Assembly: GCA_001783715.1 (NCBI GenBank)
Contig: MFNF01000057.1
Coordinates: 1 to 64,000 of the forward strand
Reading direction: 5' to 3'
Length of the DNA: 64,000 bases
Source of the DNA: Candidatus Lambdaproteobacteria bacterium RIFOXYD2_FULL_56_26
GTDB lineage: Bacteria > SAR324 > XYD2-FULL-50-16
Within the stretch, counting starts at the first letter, position 1. The number at the start of each line of letters is the position of its first letter. Both the position numbers and the translations under genes were made by a program. Of the stretch, positions 9,299-19,452 are shown piece by piece. The notes beneath the pieces are model-generated. The model made no database searches and was not told the origin of the DNA. It worked only from the letters and a program-made list of their open reading frames with translations.

Positions 9299-9772
9299 AT
9301 GTCAAGAAGGCACAGCGCGGAAAAACGGCAGATCGCTCCCGATGCAAAATTTGGGAGCCATTCTTTGGCCAAGTTGGTGAACTGTTTGATGCGCCAAGGC
9401 AAAAAGGCGGTGGCCGAGTCCATCGTTTACGGTGCTTTGGAGCGGTTGGAAAGCAAGATCGAAGGGGTGAAGGGGATCGACATTTTTTACGAATCGATCC
9501 GCAACGTCCAGCCGAACTTGGAAGTTCGTTCTCGCCGGGTTGGGGGTTCTACCTACCAAATCCCGGTTGAAGTCCGTGAAGAGCGGCGGTTGACCCTGGC
9601 CTTGCGCTGGGTGATCGATGCTTCTCGGGCCAGAAACGAGAAGAGCATGGCCGAAAACTTGGCCGCCGAACTTTTTGATGCCTACAACCAACGGGGCACG
9701 GCAGTAAAGAAAAAGGAAGATACCCACAAAATGGCCGAAGCCAACAAGGCTTTTGCCCACTACATGTGGTGA
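9299..9772 (+). CDS. rpsG: 30S ribosomal protein S7
   Basis: 157 aa, the usual length. It nucleates assembly of the 30S head and contacts E-site tRNA. The conserved '[18 protein letters not shown]' and the Arg-rich ends are present. It starts 9 nt after rpsL, with AAGGAGAA immediately before the ATG, and is followed closely by fusA, the standard str order. Confidence 0.97.
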   Translation: MSRRHSAEKRQIAPDAKFGSHSLAKLVNCLMRQGKKAVAESIVYGALERLESKIEGVKGIDIFYESIRNVQPNLEVRSRRVGGSTYQIPVEVREERRLTLALRWVIDASRARNEKSMAENLAAELFDAYNQRGTAVKKKEDTHKMAEANKAFAHYMW

Positions 9773-9791
9773 TCGGATCGATTTTTAGACC

Positions 9792-11846
9792 ATGAAGGGT
9801 GACTCCGAGCTTTCCAAGCTGCGCAACATTGGGATTATAGCCCACATTGACGCAGGGAAGACGACGACCACCGAGCGGATTCTCTACTACACCGGCAGAA
9901 GCCACAAAATCGGCGAAGTCCACGATGGTGCTGCAACCATGGATTGGATGGCCCAAGAGCAGGAGCGGGGGATAACCATTACCTCCGCTGCAACCACCTG
10001 TTTTTGGAAGCGTTCAGACCGCAGCTACCAGATCAACATCATCGACACCCCTGGGCATGTCGATTTCACCATTGAGGTGGAACGAAGCCTGAGGGTTCTT
10101 GATGGAGCGGTGGTGGTGTTTTGCGCCGTCTCCGGCGTGCAGCCTCAATCCGAAGCTGTATGGAGACAGGCTGACCACTACGGTGTGCCTCGATTGGCGT
10201 TCATCAACAAGATGGACCGAATCGGTGCCGATCCTCAAGCGGTGTTGGGGCAGATGAAAGAATTGCTGGGGGCAACCCCGGTGCTGATCAACCTGCCCAT
10301 GGGGCGGGAAGAAAAGTTTAGCGGCGTGATCGACCTCCTGGAAATGGAGGCCTTGGTTTTTCAGGAAGAAAAACTGGGAGCAGAGGTGCAACGGGGGCCG
10401 ATCCCCGAAGAGTTCATTGAAGAATCTAGGTTGGCTCGTGAAGAGCTGATTGATGTGGTGACCCAGCTGGATGACCGGTTGCTGGAGTTGGCCCTGGAAG
10501 GCGAGCCGATTTCGGCTGCGGACCTGAAGGAAGTGATCCGAAAGGGTTGCATCGCCAACCAACTGGTGCCGGTTTTTGCAGGCTCCGCCTTTAAGAACAA
10601 AGGGGTTCAGCCTCTCCTGGATGGAGTGGTGGACTTCCTGCCCAGCCCGGTCGATGTGCCGGATGCCCTGGGTCATGACTGGAAGGACCTGAGCAAAGAG
10701 ATTCCCTGTCCGGCAAACAAGGACGCTGAGTTGGCTGCTCTGTTGTTTAAGGTCCAGTCCGACAGTTTTGCCGGGTCTTTGAATTACCTACGGGTGTATT
10801 CAGGACAGTTTAAGGTGGGGGACCAGTTGTACAACCCCGCCAAGGACAAAAAGGAACGGGTCAGCAAGATTTTCCAGATGCACGCCAATAAGCGTGAGGA
10901 AGTGGAGTCGGCTCAGGCAGGGTCAATCGTGGCGGTCATTGGGCTGAACCACTCGACCACCGGGGACACCTTATGTTTTAAGGGCCACGAGGTTCTTTTA
11001 GAAAAGATTCAAGCTCCGGTGCCGGTGATCACCATCGCCATTGAGCCCAAGACCAAGGCTGACCAGGACAAGCTCCAAGAGGGCTTGGCCAAGTTGGAAC
11101 GAGAAGACCCCAGCTTTTCGGTAGGCCGGGACAAAGAGACGGGGCAGATCTTGATCGCCGGGATGGGCGAGCTTCACTTGGAAATCCAAGTGGACCGACT
11201 GGGTCGGGAGTTCGGTCTCAAGGTAAACACCGGCAAGCCGCAAGTGGCGTACCGAGAAAGCGTGGAGCGACGGGCGAAGGGGGAAGAGGTGTTTGACCGA
11301 CCTCTCCTGGGGAAACCCACCTGGGCTCGGGTGCAAGTGGAATGTGAGCCCTTGGGGGTTGGCGAGGCAAGCGAGGTTGAGTTTCACCCCTCTGTAGCGG
11401 TGACTTCCGAACTGGCAGCGTTGATCAAAGAAGGGATCGAAGAAGGGCTTGGTTCGGGGGTGCTGGAAGGGTACCCGGTGATCAACGTAAGAACCAAGGT
11501 GTTGCAGGTAGAGGTCAAAGAAGAGGCCTTTAATGCCCAAGCCTTCAAGATTGCAGCCGGGATGGCCTTCCGCAAAGCGTTGCTGGGAGGGGGGCCGATC
11601 AAGCTGGAGCCGGTAATGAAAGTGGAGGTGATCACCCCTCCCGAGTTTACCGGAGAAATTATTGGGGACCTAAACGCCCGCAGGGGAAGGGTCCAGAGCA
11701 TCGAAGAAAAAAAAGGTGCGCAGATTATTCACGTAGGGGTTGCGTTATCAACAATGTTTGGTTACCTTACCGGCTTACGCTCCTTGAGTCAGGGGCGGGC
11801 CACATTTTCGATGATGTTTGACCACTACGAAAAAACGGCCCTTTAA
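9792..11846 (+). CDS. fusA: Elongation factor G with divergent domain IV
   Basis: 684 aa, slightly short for EF-G (about 690-704). It is the translocation GTPase. The G domain is normal: P-loop [14 protein letters not shown], switch region '[11 protein letters not shown]', DTPGHVDFT and NKMDRIGA. Domains II, III and V are recognisable ('[18 protein letters not shown]', '[12 protein letters not shown]'). Domain IV (about 11290-11560) departs from ordinary EF-G. The GRGQYGHV-type opening is GKPTWARV, the GGVIPGEYIPAV segment is replaced by a shorter '[11 protein letters not shown]' stretch, and the tip loop 'YH.VDSSE.AFK' is '[12 protein letters not shown]' without the histidine. Position in the str operon argues it is the main EF-G; the sequence resembles a diverged paralogue. 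Confidence 0.93.
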   Translation: MKGDSELSKLRNIGIIAHIDAGKTTTTERILYYTGRSHKIGEVHDGAATMDWMAQEQERGITITSAATTCFWKRSDRSYQINIIDTPGHVDFTIEVERSLRVLDGAVVVFCAVSGVQPQSEAVWRQADHYGVPRLAFINKMDRIGADPQAVLGQMKELLGATPVLINLPMGREEKFSGVIDLLEMEALVFQEEKLGAEVQRGPIPEEFIEESRLAREELIDVVTQLDDRLLELALEGEPISAADLKEVIRKGCIANQLVPVFAGSAFKNKGVQPLLDGVVDFLPSPVDVPDALGHDWKDLSKEIPCPANKDAELAALLFKVQSDSFAGSLNYLRVYSGQFKVGDQLYNPAKDKKERVSKIFQMHANKREEVESAQAGSIVAVIGLNHSTTGDTLCFKGHEVLLEKIQAPVPVITIAIEPKTKADQDKLQEGLAKLEREDPSFSVGRDKETGQILIAGMGELHLEIQVDRLGREFGLKVNTGKPQVAYRESVERRAKGEEVFDRPLLGKPTWARVQVECEPLGVGEASEVEFHPSVAVTSELAALIKEGIEEGLGSGVLEGYPVINVRTKVLQVEVKEEAFNAQAFKIAAGMAFRKALLGGGPIKLEPVMKVEVITPPEFTGEIIGDLNARRGRVQSIEEKKGAQIIHVGVALSTMFGYLTGLRSLSQGRATFSMMFDHYEKTAL

Positions 11847-11908
11847 ACGGCTGGCATGCAACTGTATTCATACCGCTTTTAGAAACTGCTTTCGGGAGTA
11901 GAAGGAAG

Positions 11909-13108
11909 ATGGCTAAGGAAACCTTTAAACGAGACAAACCCCACGTTAACGTGGGCACCATCGGTCACGTTGACCACGGCAAAACCACCTTGACTGCCGC
12001 AATCACTAAAGTGATGGCGTTCAAGGGAATGGCCACCTACAAGGCTTATGGCGAGATCGACGCAGCTCCCGAAGAAAGGGAACGGGGGATCACCATCGCT
12101 ACCGCTCACGTGGAATACCAGTCCGAATCTCGGCACTATGCCCACGTTGACTGCCCCGGCCACGCCGACTACGTCAAAAACATGATCACCGGCGCAGCCC
12201 AAATGGACGGTGCCATTCTGGTGGTTTCCGCTGCCGACGGCCCGATGCCCCAAACCCGGGAGCACATCCTTTTGGCCAAGCAGGTCGGGGTTCCTTACAT
12301 TGTTGTCTTCTTGAACAAAGTTGACCAAGTGGACGATCCCGAGTTGTTGGACCTGGTGGAAATGGAAGTCCGGGAATTGCTCTCCTCTTATGAGTTCCCC
12401 GGCGATGACACCCCGATCATCAAGGGTACCGCTTTGGGCGTAGTTGAATCTGCCTCCAAGGACCCCAACGCTCCTGAATACAAGTGCATCCTTGAGCTGA
12501 TCGCCGCTGTTGACAGCTACATTCCGACTCCGGTTCGGCAGTTGGACAAAGACTTCCTGATGCCGATCGAAGACATTTTCTCGATCTCCGGTCGGGGTAC
12601 CGTTGCGACGGGCCGGATCGAGAGGGGGATCTGCAAGGTTGGCGACGACGTTGAAATTGTAGGGATTCGCCCGACCATCAAGACCACCGTTACCGGTGTG
12701 GAAATGTTCCGCAAGCTGCTCGACCAAGGTCAAGCCGGGGACAACGTTGGGGTCTTGGTTCGGGGCACCAAGCGGGAAGAAATCGAAAGGGGTCAAGTGC
12801 TTTGCAAGCCCGGTTCGATCACTCCTCACAAAAAGTTTACCGCCGAGGTTTACATCTTGAGCAAGGAAGAAGGGGGTCGTCATACTCCGTTCTTCAGTAA
12901 CTACCGGCCCCAGTTCTACTTCAGGACTACCGACGTAACCGGGACCATCGCTCTGCCTGAAGGGGTGGAGATGGTGATGCCTGGGGACCGTGTGACCATG
13001 ACTGTTGAGTTGATCAACACCATCGCCATGGAGCCCGGTTTGCGCTTCGCAATCCGTGAAGGTGGCCGCACCGTCGGTGCCGGTGCCATTACTACCATCC
13101 TCGAGTAA
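11909..13108 (+). CDS. tuf: Elongation factor Tu
   Basis: 399 aa, full length. The GTPase delivers aminoacyl-tRNA to the ribosomal A site. GTP motifs are [21 protein letters not shown] and NKVD (NKCD in many species). Effector loop 'EERERGITI' and domains II and III are intact ('VATGRIERG', '[12 protein letters not shown]'). GAAGGAAG precedes the ATG. It lies 62 nt after fusA and 12 nt before rpsJ, so str and S10 genes are continuous. Confidence 0.98.
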   Translation: MAKETFKRDKPHVNVGTIGHVDHGKTTLTAAITKVMAFKGMATYKAYGEIDAAPEERERGITIATAHVEYQSESRHYAHVDCPGHADYVKNMITGAAQMDGAILVVSAADGPMPQTREHILLAKQVGVPYIVVFLNKVDQVDDPELLDLVEMEVRELLSSYEFPGDDTPIIKGTALGVVESASKDPNAPEYKCILELIAAVDSYIPTPVRQLDKDFLMPIEDIFSISGRGTVATGRIERGICKVGDDVEIVGIRPTIKTTVTGVEMFRKLLDQGQAGDNVGVLVRGTKREEIERGQVLCKPGSITPHKKFTAEVYILSKEEGGRHTPFFSNYRPQFYFRTTDVTGTIALPEGVEMVMPGDRVTMTVELINTIAMEPGLRFAIREGGRTVGAGAITTILE

Positions 13109-13120
13109 GGGACGTACCCC

Positions 13121-13429
13121 ATGACCGAGAAGATCCGAGTCAACTTCAAAGCCTTTGATTCCGTTCAGTTGGACAAGGCCGTGAAAGAGATCGTTTCCAT
13201 CGTCAAGCGGACCGGGGCCAACGTAGTTGGCCCGATTCCCTTGCCGACCAAGAGACAGCAGATTTGTGTTCTTCGCTCTCCCCATGTGGACAAAAAGAGC
13301 CGGGAACAATTTAAACTGACGACGCACAAGCGCTTGCTCTACATCACCAACACCACTGCCCAAACGATGGACTCGCTCATGAAGCTGGACGTCTCGGCAG
13401 GGGTTCAGGTGGATATCAAGCTGAAGTAG
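13121..13429 (+). CDS. rpsJ: 30S ribosomal protein S10 (NusE)
   Basis: 102 aa, the usual length. It is a 30S head protein and also the NusE partner of NusB/NusG in antitermination. '[30 protein letters not shown]' region is highly conserved. It is the first gene of the S10 block. The next gene is rplD rather than rplC, only 32 nt away; see findings. Confidence 0.97.
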   Translation: MTEKIRVNFKAFDSVQLDKAVKEIVSIVKRTGANVVGPIPLPTKRQQICVLRSPHVDKKSREQFKLTTHKRLLYITNTTAQTMDSLMKLDVSAGVQVDIKLK

Positions 13430-13461
13430 GTCTGACCTACAAGACAGAAGTTAAGGGATCC

Positions 13462-14085
13462 ATGGCAACCATCAGCGTGATGAGCTTAAAGAATAAGGCG
13501 GCCGGCAGCGTAGAGCTGCATGACCAAGTGGCTGCTGCACCTTTGAATCCGTTTGTGATCAAAGACGCAGTAGTGGAGGTCATGGCCCGGCGTAGGCAAG
13601 GGACTCACAAGGCGAAAACCCGAGGTGAGGTCACTGGAGCCCGTCGCAAGTTGTTCCGCCAAAAAGGCACCGGTAACGCAAGGCAGGGCTACATTCAGGC
13701 TCCGCACCGGCGGCACGGCGGGATCGTTTTTGGACCGGTACCTAGGGACCATTCCATCAAGTTGAACAAGAAGGTCAAGAAAATGGCTCTTTGTGCAGTG
13801 ATCTCCGAAAAGATCCGCAACGGCCAACTGATCGTCTTGGACAGCCTCAAGATCGAAAGCAACAAAACCAAGGACTTGGTTAAATTGCTGGAAGGTTTGA
13901 AAATCACTCGGGCATTGGTGGTCTTCAAAGAGGAAGAAGAGAATTTCATTCTCGCTTCCCGGAACCTGCAAAATGTGACCTTGGCTCACCTGTCGGGACT
14001 GAACGTCTATGATGCGCTCAAACACGAGCAACTGGTGGTGACCATGGATGCCCTCAAGGACATCGAAGGGAGGCTCCTGACATGA
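13462..14085 (+). CDS. rplD: 50S ribosomal protein L4
   Basis: 207 aa. L4 lines the exit tunnel and in some bacteria represses the S10 operon. The tunnel loop is recognisable ('RQKGTGNARQGYIQAPHRR'), followed by the globular C-terminal domain. AAGGGATCC precedes the ATG. It overlaps rplW by 4 nt. rplC, which nearly always precedes rplD, is absent here. Confidence 0.96.
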   Translation: MATISVMSLKNKAAGSVELHDQVAAAPLNPFVIKDAVVEVMARRRQGTHKAKTRGEVTGARRKLFRQKGTGNARQGYIQAPHRRHGGIVFGPVPRDHSIKLNKKVKKMALCAVISEKIRNGQLIVLDSLKIESNKTKDLVKLLEGLKITRALVVFKEEEENFILASRNLQNVTLAHLSGLNVYDALKHEQLVVTMDALKDIEGRLLT

Positions 14086-14372
14086 GCAGCATCTACACCC
14101 TGATTAAGCAGCCGCACATCACCGAGAAAGTCTTGTTGATGAAGGAAGACCGGAATCAAGTGGTTTTCAAGGTGGCGGTAGAAGCCAATAAGGTGGAACT
14201 GAAAAAGGCCATCGAAAAGATCTTTGGCGTAACCGTTGAGAAGATCCAAACGGTCAACGTAAAGGGTAAGAAAAAAAGGGTTGGCATCCGAGAGGGAAAG
14301 CGCCCCGACTGGAAAAAGGCTATTGTGACCCTCAAGGAAGGCGACAGCATCGAATACTTCGAAGGCGCTTGA
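14082..14372 (+). CDS. rplW: 50S ribosomal protein L23
   Basis: 96 aa, normal length. It sits at the tunnel exit and is the docking site for trigger factor and SRP. 'IKQPHITEKVLLMKE' and the basic loop 'KGKKKRVGIREGKRPDWKKA' are typical. Its ATG overlaps the rplD stop codon (ATGA). Confidence 0.96.
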   Translation: MSSIYTLIKQPHITEKVLLMKEDRNQVVFKVAVEANKVELKKAIEKIFGVTVEKIQTVNVKGKKKRVGIREGKRPDWKKAIVTLKEGDSIEYFEGA

Positions 14373-14405
14373 CCCTCTGGCTTATAGGCGAAGGAAAGGA
14401 CGGCA

Positions 14406-15233
14406 ATGAGCATTAAAAAATACAAACCTACTTCTCCCGGTCGACGGGGGATGACCGTCTCTGGCTTTGACGAGATCACAAAAACATCGCCAGAGAAGAG
14501 CCTGCTCGCTCCCAAGACCCGAACAAGCGGGCGGAACAACAATGGCCGGATCACGACCCGGCACTTGGGTGGCGGACACAAAAGACGTTATCGGATCGTT
14601 GACTTCAAACGGGACAAGTTTGGGGTACCAGCGAATGTAACCAGCATCGAATACGACCCGAACCGCAGCGCTCGGATCTGCCTGCTCACCTATCTTGACG
14701 GTGAAAAACGCTACATCTTGGCCCCTGCGGGGATCAAAGTCGGCGATCAGGTGGTGAGCAACCAAACTGCCGAGATCAAGGTTGGCAATACGATGCAGGT
14801 CAAAAGCATCCCCTTGGGCACCGAGATCCACAACGTGGAGCTTAAGCCCCTCAAGGGCGGGCAGATGGCCCGGAGCGCAGGCACCTTCGTGACCTTGATG
14901 GCCAAGGAAAGCGGGTTCGCTCAGATCAAATTGCGCAGCGGTGAGGTCAGGTTGATCCACCTGGAATGCTTGGCCACCATCGGTCAGGTCGGGAATCATG
15001 AACATTCCTTGATCAAGGTCGGTAAGGCAGGAAAGTCTCGTCACCTGGGGATCAGGCCTACCGTTCGCGGTGTGGTGATGAACCCGGTGGATCACCCTCA
15101 CGGGGGTGGTGAGGGTCGGACCTCTGCCGGACGACATCCGGTGACCCCATGGGGCCAGAAGACCAAGGGTCTCAAGACCCGCAAGAACAAGCGGACGAAC
15201 CGATTTATCGTCAGCCGAAAGAAAAAGTCTTAA
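14406..15233 (+). CDS. rplB: 50S ribosomal protein L2
   Basis: 275 aa, full length. L2 is required for subunit association and supports the peptidyl-transferase centre. The conserved histidine motif '[14 protein letters not shown]' and the C-terminal '[15 protein letters not shown]' are present. It follows rplW by 33 nt, with AAGGA upstream of the ATG. Confidence 0.98.
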   Translation: MSIKKYKPTSPGRRGMTVSGFDEITKTSPEKSLLAPKTRTSGRNNNGRITTRHLGGGHKRRYRIVDFKRDKFGVPANVTSIEYDPNRSARICLLTYLDGEKRYILAPAGIKVGDQVVSNQTAEIKVGNTMQVKSIPLGTEIHNVELKPLKGGQMARSAGTFVTLMAKESGFAQIKLRSGEVRLIHLECLATIGQVGNHEHSLIKVGKAGKSRHLGIRPTVRGVVMNPVDHPHGGGEGRTSAGRHPVTPWGQKTKGLKTRKNKRTNRFIVSRKKKS

Positions 15234-15246
15234 TTAGGAGTGGCAA

Positions 15247-15528
15247 GTGCCTAGATCGCTGAAAAAAGGGCCCTTCGTGGATGATCACCTCTACAAGAAG
15301 TGCATCGCCGCAAAAGACCAAGGTGACCGCAAGGTGATCAAGACCTGGTCTCGAAGGTCTGTAATTCTGCCCGACTTTGTCGGCCTGAATGTCGCCGTGC
15401 ATAACGGGAAACAGTTTGTGCCGGTTTACGTGACGGAGAACATGGTGGGCCACAAGATGGGCGAGTTTTCGCCCACCAGGACCTACCGAGGTCACGGTGC
15501 CAAAACGGACAAGCGGGGAAAGAAATAA
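15247..15528 (+). CDS. rpsS: 30S ribosomal protein S19
   Basis: 93 aa, normal length, a 30S head protein that contacts 23S rRNA through bridge B1a. It starts at GTG ([14 protein letters not shown]...) with TAGGAGT upstream. It contains the family signature around '[17 protein letters not shown]'. Confidence 0.97.
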   Translation: MPRSLKKGPFVDDHLYKKCIAAKDQGDRKVIKTWSRRSVILPDFVGLNVAVHNGKQFVPVYVTENMVGHKMGEFSPTRTYRGHGAKTDKRGKK

Positions 15529-15531
15529 GCC

Positions 15532-15879
15532 ATGGCTACTCAACGTCAGAACATTGCCACCGCCCTGATCCGGGGCGCTAAAGTGTCTCCCCGGAAGGCC
15601 ATGATGGTGGCCGACCAGATCCGTGGGATGAAGGTCGTACAGGCCTTGGCAATCTTAGAGCATACCAGAAAGGCTTCCAACTCGATCATGCAAAAGGTCT
15701 TGCAGTCTGCAGTTGCCAACGCCGTTCAAAAAGACTCTTCGGTGAACCCCGATGAACTGGTGATTACCGAAGCAAGAGTTGACCAGGGCAAGATGCTCAA
15801 ACGGATGCAAGCAAGAGCAATGGGCCGTGGGGTCTTGGTACAAAAAAAGACCAGCCACATCCGGCTTTCTGTAGGCTAA
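15532..15879 (+). CDS. rplV: 50S ribosomal protein L22
   Basis: 115 aa. The beta-hairpin that reaches into the exit tunnel is seen near the C-terminus ('GKMLKRMQARAMGRGVLVQKK'). It follows rpsS by 3 nt, without a separate intergenic region. Confidence 0.96.
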   Translation: MATQRQNIATALIRGAKVSPRKAMMVADQIRGMKVVQALAILEHTRKASNSIMQKVLQSAVANAVQKDSSVNPDELVITEARVDQGKMLKRMQARAMGRGVLVQKKTSHIRLSVG

Positions 15880-15903
15880 CATCAAGAGAAGAAGGAGAAG
15901 GTT

Positions 15904-16593
15904 TTGGGACAAAAAGTTAACCCCATTGGGTTGCGGCTGGGAATCAACCGCACTTGGGCTTCCAACTGGTACGCCGAGAAGGATTATGCGGCGCTGTTGC
16001 AAGAAGACCTCAAGATCAATGAGTACATCAAGGAGCACCTCAAGAACGCCGGGGTAGCCAAGGTGGAAATTGAGCGGGCCGCCAAGAGTCTGAAGGTCTA
16101 TGTCCATGCGGCTAGGCCGGGGATCGTGATTGGGCGCAAAGGTGAAGAGGCCGAGAAGGTCAAGAACAGCCTGGCTCAACTGGTCAATAAAAAGGACTTG
16201 GTCCTGAACATCAAGGAAGTCCGCAGGGCGGAAACCGAAGCCCAACTGGTTGCTGATTCGATCGCACAACAGTTGGAGCGCAGGGTGGCTTTCCGGCGGG
16301 TGATGAAAAAGACCTTGCAAAACGTCATGCGTTACAACGTAGCGGGCTGCAAAATTATCGTTTCCGGGCGGCTCAACGGTGCTGAAATGGCACGGACCGA
16401 ACGGGTTCACGAAGGTCGGGTGCCCCTGCATACCTTGAAGGCAGAAATTGACTACGCCGTGGCCGAAGCCAAGACCGTTTACGGGATCATTGGGGTGAAG
16501 GTGTGGATCGTAAAGGACTCCAAAGCTCAACAAGCTCCGAGCCAAGCGCCGATGAAACGCAGAAAACGCAAGCCAGCAGGTAAGGAGAATTAG
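15904..16593 (+). CDS. rpsC: 30S ribosomal protein S3
   Basis: 229 aa, normal length. It is part of the mRNA entry helicase site. It starts at TTG ([13 protein letters not shown] follows) with AGAAGGAGAAGG upstream. The KH domain has '[16 protein letters not shown]', and the C-terminal half is conserved. The Lys/Arg-rich tail ends shortly before rplP. Confidence 0.97.
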   Translation: MGQKVNPIGLRLGINRTWASNWYAEKDYAALLQEDLKINEYIKEHLKNAGVAKVEIERAAKSLKVYVHAARPGIVIGRKGEEAEKVKNSLAQLVNKKDLVLNIKEVRRAETEAQLVADSIAQQLERRVAFRRVMKKTLQNVMRYNVAGCKIIVSGRLNGAEMARTERVHEGRVPLHTLKAEIDYAVAEAKTVYGIIGVKVWIVKDSKAQQAPSQAPMKRRKRKPAGKEN

Positions 16594-16595
16594 TC

Positions 16596-17006
16596 ATGTT
16601 GATGCCAGCCAAGACCAAATATCGAAAGTGTCAAAAGGGCCGCATCCGCGGAGAAGCCTCCAGGGGCAACCGGATCAGCTTTGGCACCTTGGCGATTCAG
16701 GCTGTCGGTCGGGGGTTCATCACCTCTCGGCAGATTGAAGCCAGCCGCCGGGCCATGACTCGATATGTCAAAAGGGACGGAAAGATTTGGATTCGGATTT
16801 TCCCCGACAAACCGATCAGCAAAAAACCCGCCGAAACCAGGATGGGTAAAGGGAAAGGCGGGGTCGATCATTACGTGGCAGTGATCAAGCCCGGAAGAAT
16901 CCTGTTTGAAATCGACGGGATCGAACCAGAGAAGGCCAAAGAAGCCTTCCGCTTGGCGATGCACAAGTTGCCCATCAAGACGACCATCATTGCCAGGGAG
17001 GATTGA
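16596..17006 (+). CDS. rplP: 50S ribosomal protein L16
   Basis: 136 aa, normal length. It orients aminoacyl-tRNA near the peptidyl-transferase centre. It begins [15 protein letters not shown]; '[20 protein letters not shown]' is the family signature. Its TGA stop lies just before the rpmC ATG. Confidence 0.97.
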   Translation: MLMPAKTKYRKCQKGRIRGEASRGNRISFGTLAIQAVGRGFITSRQIEASRRAMTRYVKRDGKIWIRIFPDKPISKKPAETRMGKGKGGVDHYVAVIKPGRILFEIDGIEPEKAKEAFRLAMHKLPIKTTIIARED

Positions 17007-17008
17007 TC

Positions 17009-17203
17009 ATGAAGGCAAGCGAAATGAGAGGCCTGTCCAAAGTGGAACTGCAAGGCAAGATCCAGAGTATGGAAGAAAACCTGTTTAGGCTCCACTGCAA
17101 CAAGACCCTGGGGCAGTTGGAAGACACCTCTGCGATCACCAAAGCCCGCCGCGATGTCGCTCGGGCCAAGACGGTTTTGCACGAAATTGAGCAAAAAGGG
17201 TAG
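17009..17203 (+). CDS. rpmC: 50S ribosomal protein L29
   Basis: 64 aa, two helices, at the tunnel exit beside L23. The ATG at 17009 is chosen over an upstream in-frame TTG because it follows AGGGAGG at good spacing and gives the normal [10 protein letters not shown] start. 2-nt gap from rplP. Confidence 0.94.
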   Translation: MKASEMRGLSKVELQGKIQSMEENLFRLHCNKTLGQLEDTSAITKARRDVARAKTVLHEIEQKG

Positions 17204-17208
17204 CGAGC

Positions 17209-17478
17209 ATGAGCGAAACGATTGTGACCGAACGCCGCAAGAAAGTCCTCAAAGGGACCGTGGTCAGCGACAAGATGGAGAAGACCGCTACCGTATTGGT
17301 GGAGCGGACCTTCCAGCACCCTTTGTACAAACGAACCGTGCGGAAGTCCAAGAAGTACAAAATTCACGATCCCAATAACGAATGTAAGATCGGCGATACC
17401 GTCCGGCTGGTAGAATGCAAGCCGATTAGCAAAGACAAAAGCTGGCGCTTGCTCGAAATCCTCGAGCGTGCAGTCTAA
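17209..17478 (+). CDS. rpsQ: 30S ribosomal protein S17
   Basis: 89 aa, OB-fold primary 16S binding protein. '[19 protein letters not shown]' and '[19 protein letters not shown]' are diagnostic. It follows rpmC by 5 nt. Confidence 0.96.
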   Translation: MSETIVTERRKKVLKGTVVSDKMEKTATVLVERTFQHPLYKRTVRKSKKYKIHDPNNECKIGDTVRLVECKPISKDKSWRLLEILERAV

Positions 17479-17505
17479 GTCCGAATTTATTTAGGAGCTT
17501 GAACC

Positions 17506-17874
17506 ATGATTCAAACCGAATCCCGTGTTGCGGTAGCCGATAACTCCGGGGCCAAAGAGATCCTGTGCATCAAGGTGCTGGGTGGGTCCCATCGGCGGTA
17601 TGCGCATCCAGGGGACGTGATTGTGGCCTCAGTAAAGCAGGCTACGCCCCAAGGCAAAGTCAAGGCTGGGGACGTGGTGAAGGCGGTGATCGTTCGGACC
17701 GCATACCCGACCACTCGACCCGATGGCAGCGTCATTCGTTTTGATGACAACGCCGCCGTTTTGTTGACCGCCAAAGGCGAGCCGATTGGCACCAGGATCT
17801 TCGGTCCCGTTGCCCGTGAATTGCGAGCAAAGAACTTCATGAAGATTGTCTCGCTTGCCCCTGAAGTGGTCTAA
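17506..17874 (+). CDS. rplN: 50S ribosomal protein L14
   Basis: 122 aa, exactly the typical length. It starts [18 protein letters not shown] and ends with '[18 protein letters not shown]'. It takes part in intersubunit bridges and binds L19/RsfS in other bacteria. AGGAGC precedes the ATG. First gene of the spc-type block. Confidence 0.98.
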   Translation: MIQTESRVAVADNSGAKEILCIKVLGGSHRRYAHPGDVIVASVKQATPQGKVKAGDVVKAVIVRTAYPTTRPDGSVIRFDDNAAVLLTAKGEPIGTRIFGPVARELRAKNFMKIVSLAPEVV

Positions 17875-17891
17875 AGGACCTTGAGGATACG

Positions 17892-18242
17892 ATGAAACAA
17901 AAAGCAGCAAAAGCAACCAAACGGCACAAACTCTCCCTCAAAAGGGGAGATCTGGTCCAGGTGATTTCGGGCAAGGACAAAGGCGCTACCGGCAAGATCC
18001 TGAAATTGGATCGGGAAAAATTGCGGGTGGTGGTCGAGGGGGTCAACTTGGTCACCAAGCATGTGAAGCCCAATGGAACCAACCAGGAAGGCAAGATCGA
18101 CAAGTTTGAGGCACCGATCCATTATTCCAATGTGCTTCTCTACTGCGAAAAGAGTGGAAAAGGGGAACGGCTTAAGGTCACGATTGGGGCAGACGGCTCC
18201 AAGACTCGGGTTTTCGCCCAATCGAACATCTCCGCAGACTAA
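17892..18242 (+). CDS. rplX: 50S ribosomal protein L24
   Basis: 116 aa, a little longer than E. coli L24 (104) at the N-terminus. The KOW motif is seen in '[20 protein letters not shown]'. It initiates 50S assembly. 17 nt after rplN. Confidence 0.95.
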   Translation: MKQKAAKATKRHKLSLKRGDLVQVISGKDKGATGKILKLDREKLRVVVEGVNLVTKHVKPNGTNQEGKIDKFEAPIHYSNVLLYCEKSGKGERLKVTIGADGSKTRVFAQSNISAD

Positions 18243-18256
18243 CCGAAGGTAGGGAC

Positions 18257-18796
18257 GTGGTAAGGCTACAGCAGAAATATCAAGTTGAAGTGGCTCCCGC
18301 CTTGAGGGCGGAGTTTGGCTACAAAAACGTGAACGAAGTACCCAAGGTCACCAAAGTGGTGATCAACGTGGGTGCCGGCGAAGCGGTTTCCAACGTAAAG
18401 TGTTTGGACGTGATCGAGGAGTACATCACCAACATCAGCGGCCAAAAACCGATCCAGCGGAAGGCTAAAAAGTCCATTGCCGGGTTCAAGTTGCGGGAAG
18501 GGCACCCCATCGGCGTGATGGTAACTCTCCGGCGAGACAAGATGTACGAGTTCTTGGACCGGTTGATTACCGTGTCTCTGCCTCGGGTGAGGGACTTCAA
18601 GGGGATCAGCACCAAGGCCTTCGACGGCAGGGGCAATTATTCCCTGGGGATCAAGGAGCAATTGGTCTTCCCGGAAGTTGAATACGACAAGATTGACAAG
18701 GTCCGGGGGATGAACATCACGATTGTTACCACCGCCAAAACCGATGACGAGGCCCGGTCGCTTTTGGCCGGCCTGGGACTCCCTTTCCGAAAGTAG
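18257..18796 (+). CDS. rplE: 50S ribosomal protein L5
   Basis: 179 aa, normal. It binds 5S rRNA and contacts P-site tRNA. GTG start. '[11 protein letters not shown]', '[18 protein letters not shown]' and '[17 protein letters not shown]' are family signatures. 14 nt after rplX. Confidence 0.97.
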   Translation: MVRLQQKYQVEVAPALRAEFGYKNVNEVPKVTKVVINVGAGEAVSNVKCLDVIEEYITNISGQKPIQRKAKKSIAGFKLREGHPIGVMVTLRRDKMYEFLDRLITVSLPRVRDFKGISTKAFDGRGNYSLGIKEQLVFPEVEYDKIDKVRGMNITIVTTAKTDDEARSLLAGLGLPFRK

Positions 18797-18805
18797 AGTA
18801 GAGTT

Positions 18806-18991
18806 ATGGCAAAGAAATCGGCAATCGCCAAGGCCAAGCGGCCACCGAAGTTCAAGGTTCGCCAACACAACCGCTGTAGCAGTTGTGGAAGGCCAAAGGG
18901 TTACATTCGTAAGTTCGGCCTCTGCCGGATTTGTTTCCGCAAGCGCGCCGGGTTCGGTCAGCTTCCGGGCGTTTTGAAGTCGAGCTGGTAA
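18806..18991 (+). CDS. rpsN: 30S ribosomal protein S14, zinc-binding type
   Basis: 61 aa, the short (type Z) form. Cys24-x2-Cys27 and Cys40-x2-Cys43 form the zinc ribbon, in contrast with the 100-aa zinc-free form. Located between rplE and rpsH as usual. Confidence 0.97.
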   Translation: MAKKSAIAKAKRPPKFKVRQHNRCSSCGRPKGYIRKFGLCRICFRKRAGFGQLPGVLKSSW

Positions 18992-19028
18992 TGCAAGTGA
19001 TCGATACGTTTAAGGAGCGGAGAAGCTT

Positions 19029-19427
19029 ATGACCATGTCTGATCCCATCGCGGATATGCTCACCCGAATCCGCAACGCAGTCTTGCGAGAGCATCGCACG
19101 GTATCCATCCCCTTTTCCACTATTAAGGAAAATATTTCCCGTGTGCTCAAGGAAGAAGGTTTTGTGGAAGGCTATGTCGTCGAGGAAGCCAAGGTTGGCA
19201 AGAATCTGACGATTTCATTGAAGTACGATCCTAAGGGTGGGTCCGTAATTCGGAAAATCGACCGGGTGTCAAAACCGGGCCTTCGGGTCCACCGTAAGGT
19301 CGAAGAAATGAAGCCCCTGATGAACGGCCAGGGTATCTTTATCGTCTCCACCTCTCAAGGGGTGCTCTCCGACAACGGCTGTCGCCGTTCTCGGGTTGGG
19401 GGCGAAGTGCTTTGTGCCGTCTATTAA
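19029..19427 (+). CDS. rpsH: 30S ribosomal protein S8
   Basis: 132 aa. Central-domain 16S binder, and the spc-operon autorepressor in E. coli. 'DPIADMLTRIRNA' at the N-terminus and 'GVLSDNGCRRSRVGGEVLC' region at the C-terminus are typical. ATG at 19029 is used; another in-frame ATG lies two codons later, and GGAG motifs support either. Confidence 0.96.
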   Translation: MTMSDPIADMLTRIRNAVLREHRTVSIPFSTIKENISRVLKEEGFVEGYVVEEAKVGKNLTISLKYDPKGGSVIRKIDRVSKPGLRVHRKVEEMKPLMNGQGIFIVSTSQGVLSDNGCRRSRVGGEVLCAVY

Positions 19428-19452
19428 TCGAGTTTGAGAAAGGAGAAGACCC

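Noticed and set aside
11879-13363. 494-aa minus-strand ORF antisense to tuf and rpsJ
   Set aside because: Shadow ORF caused by codon bias of the highly conserved tuf gene.
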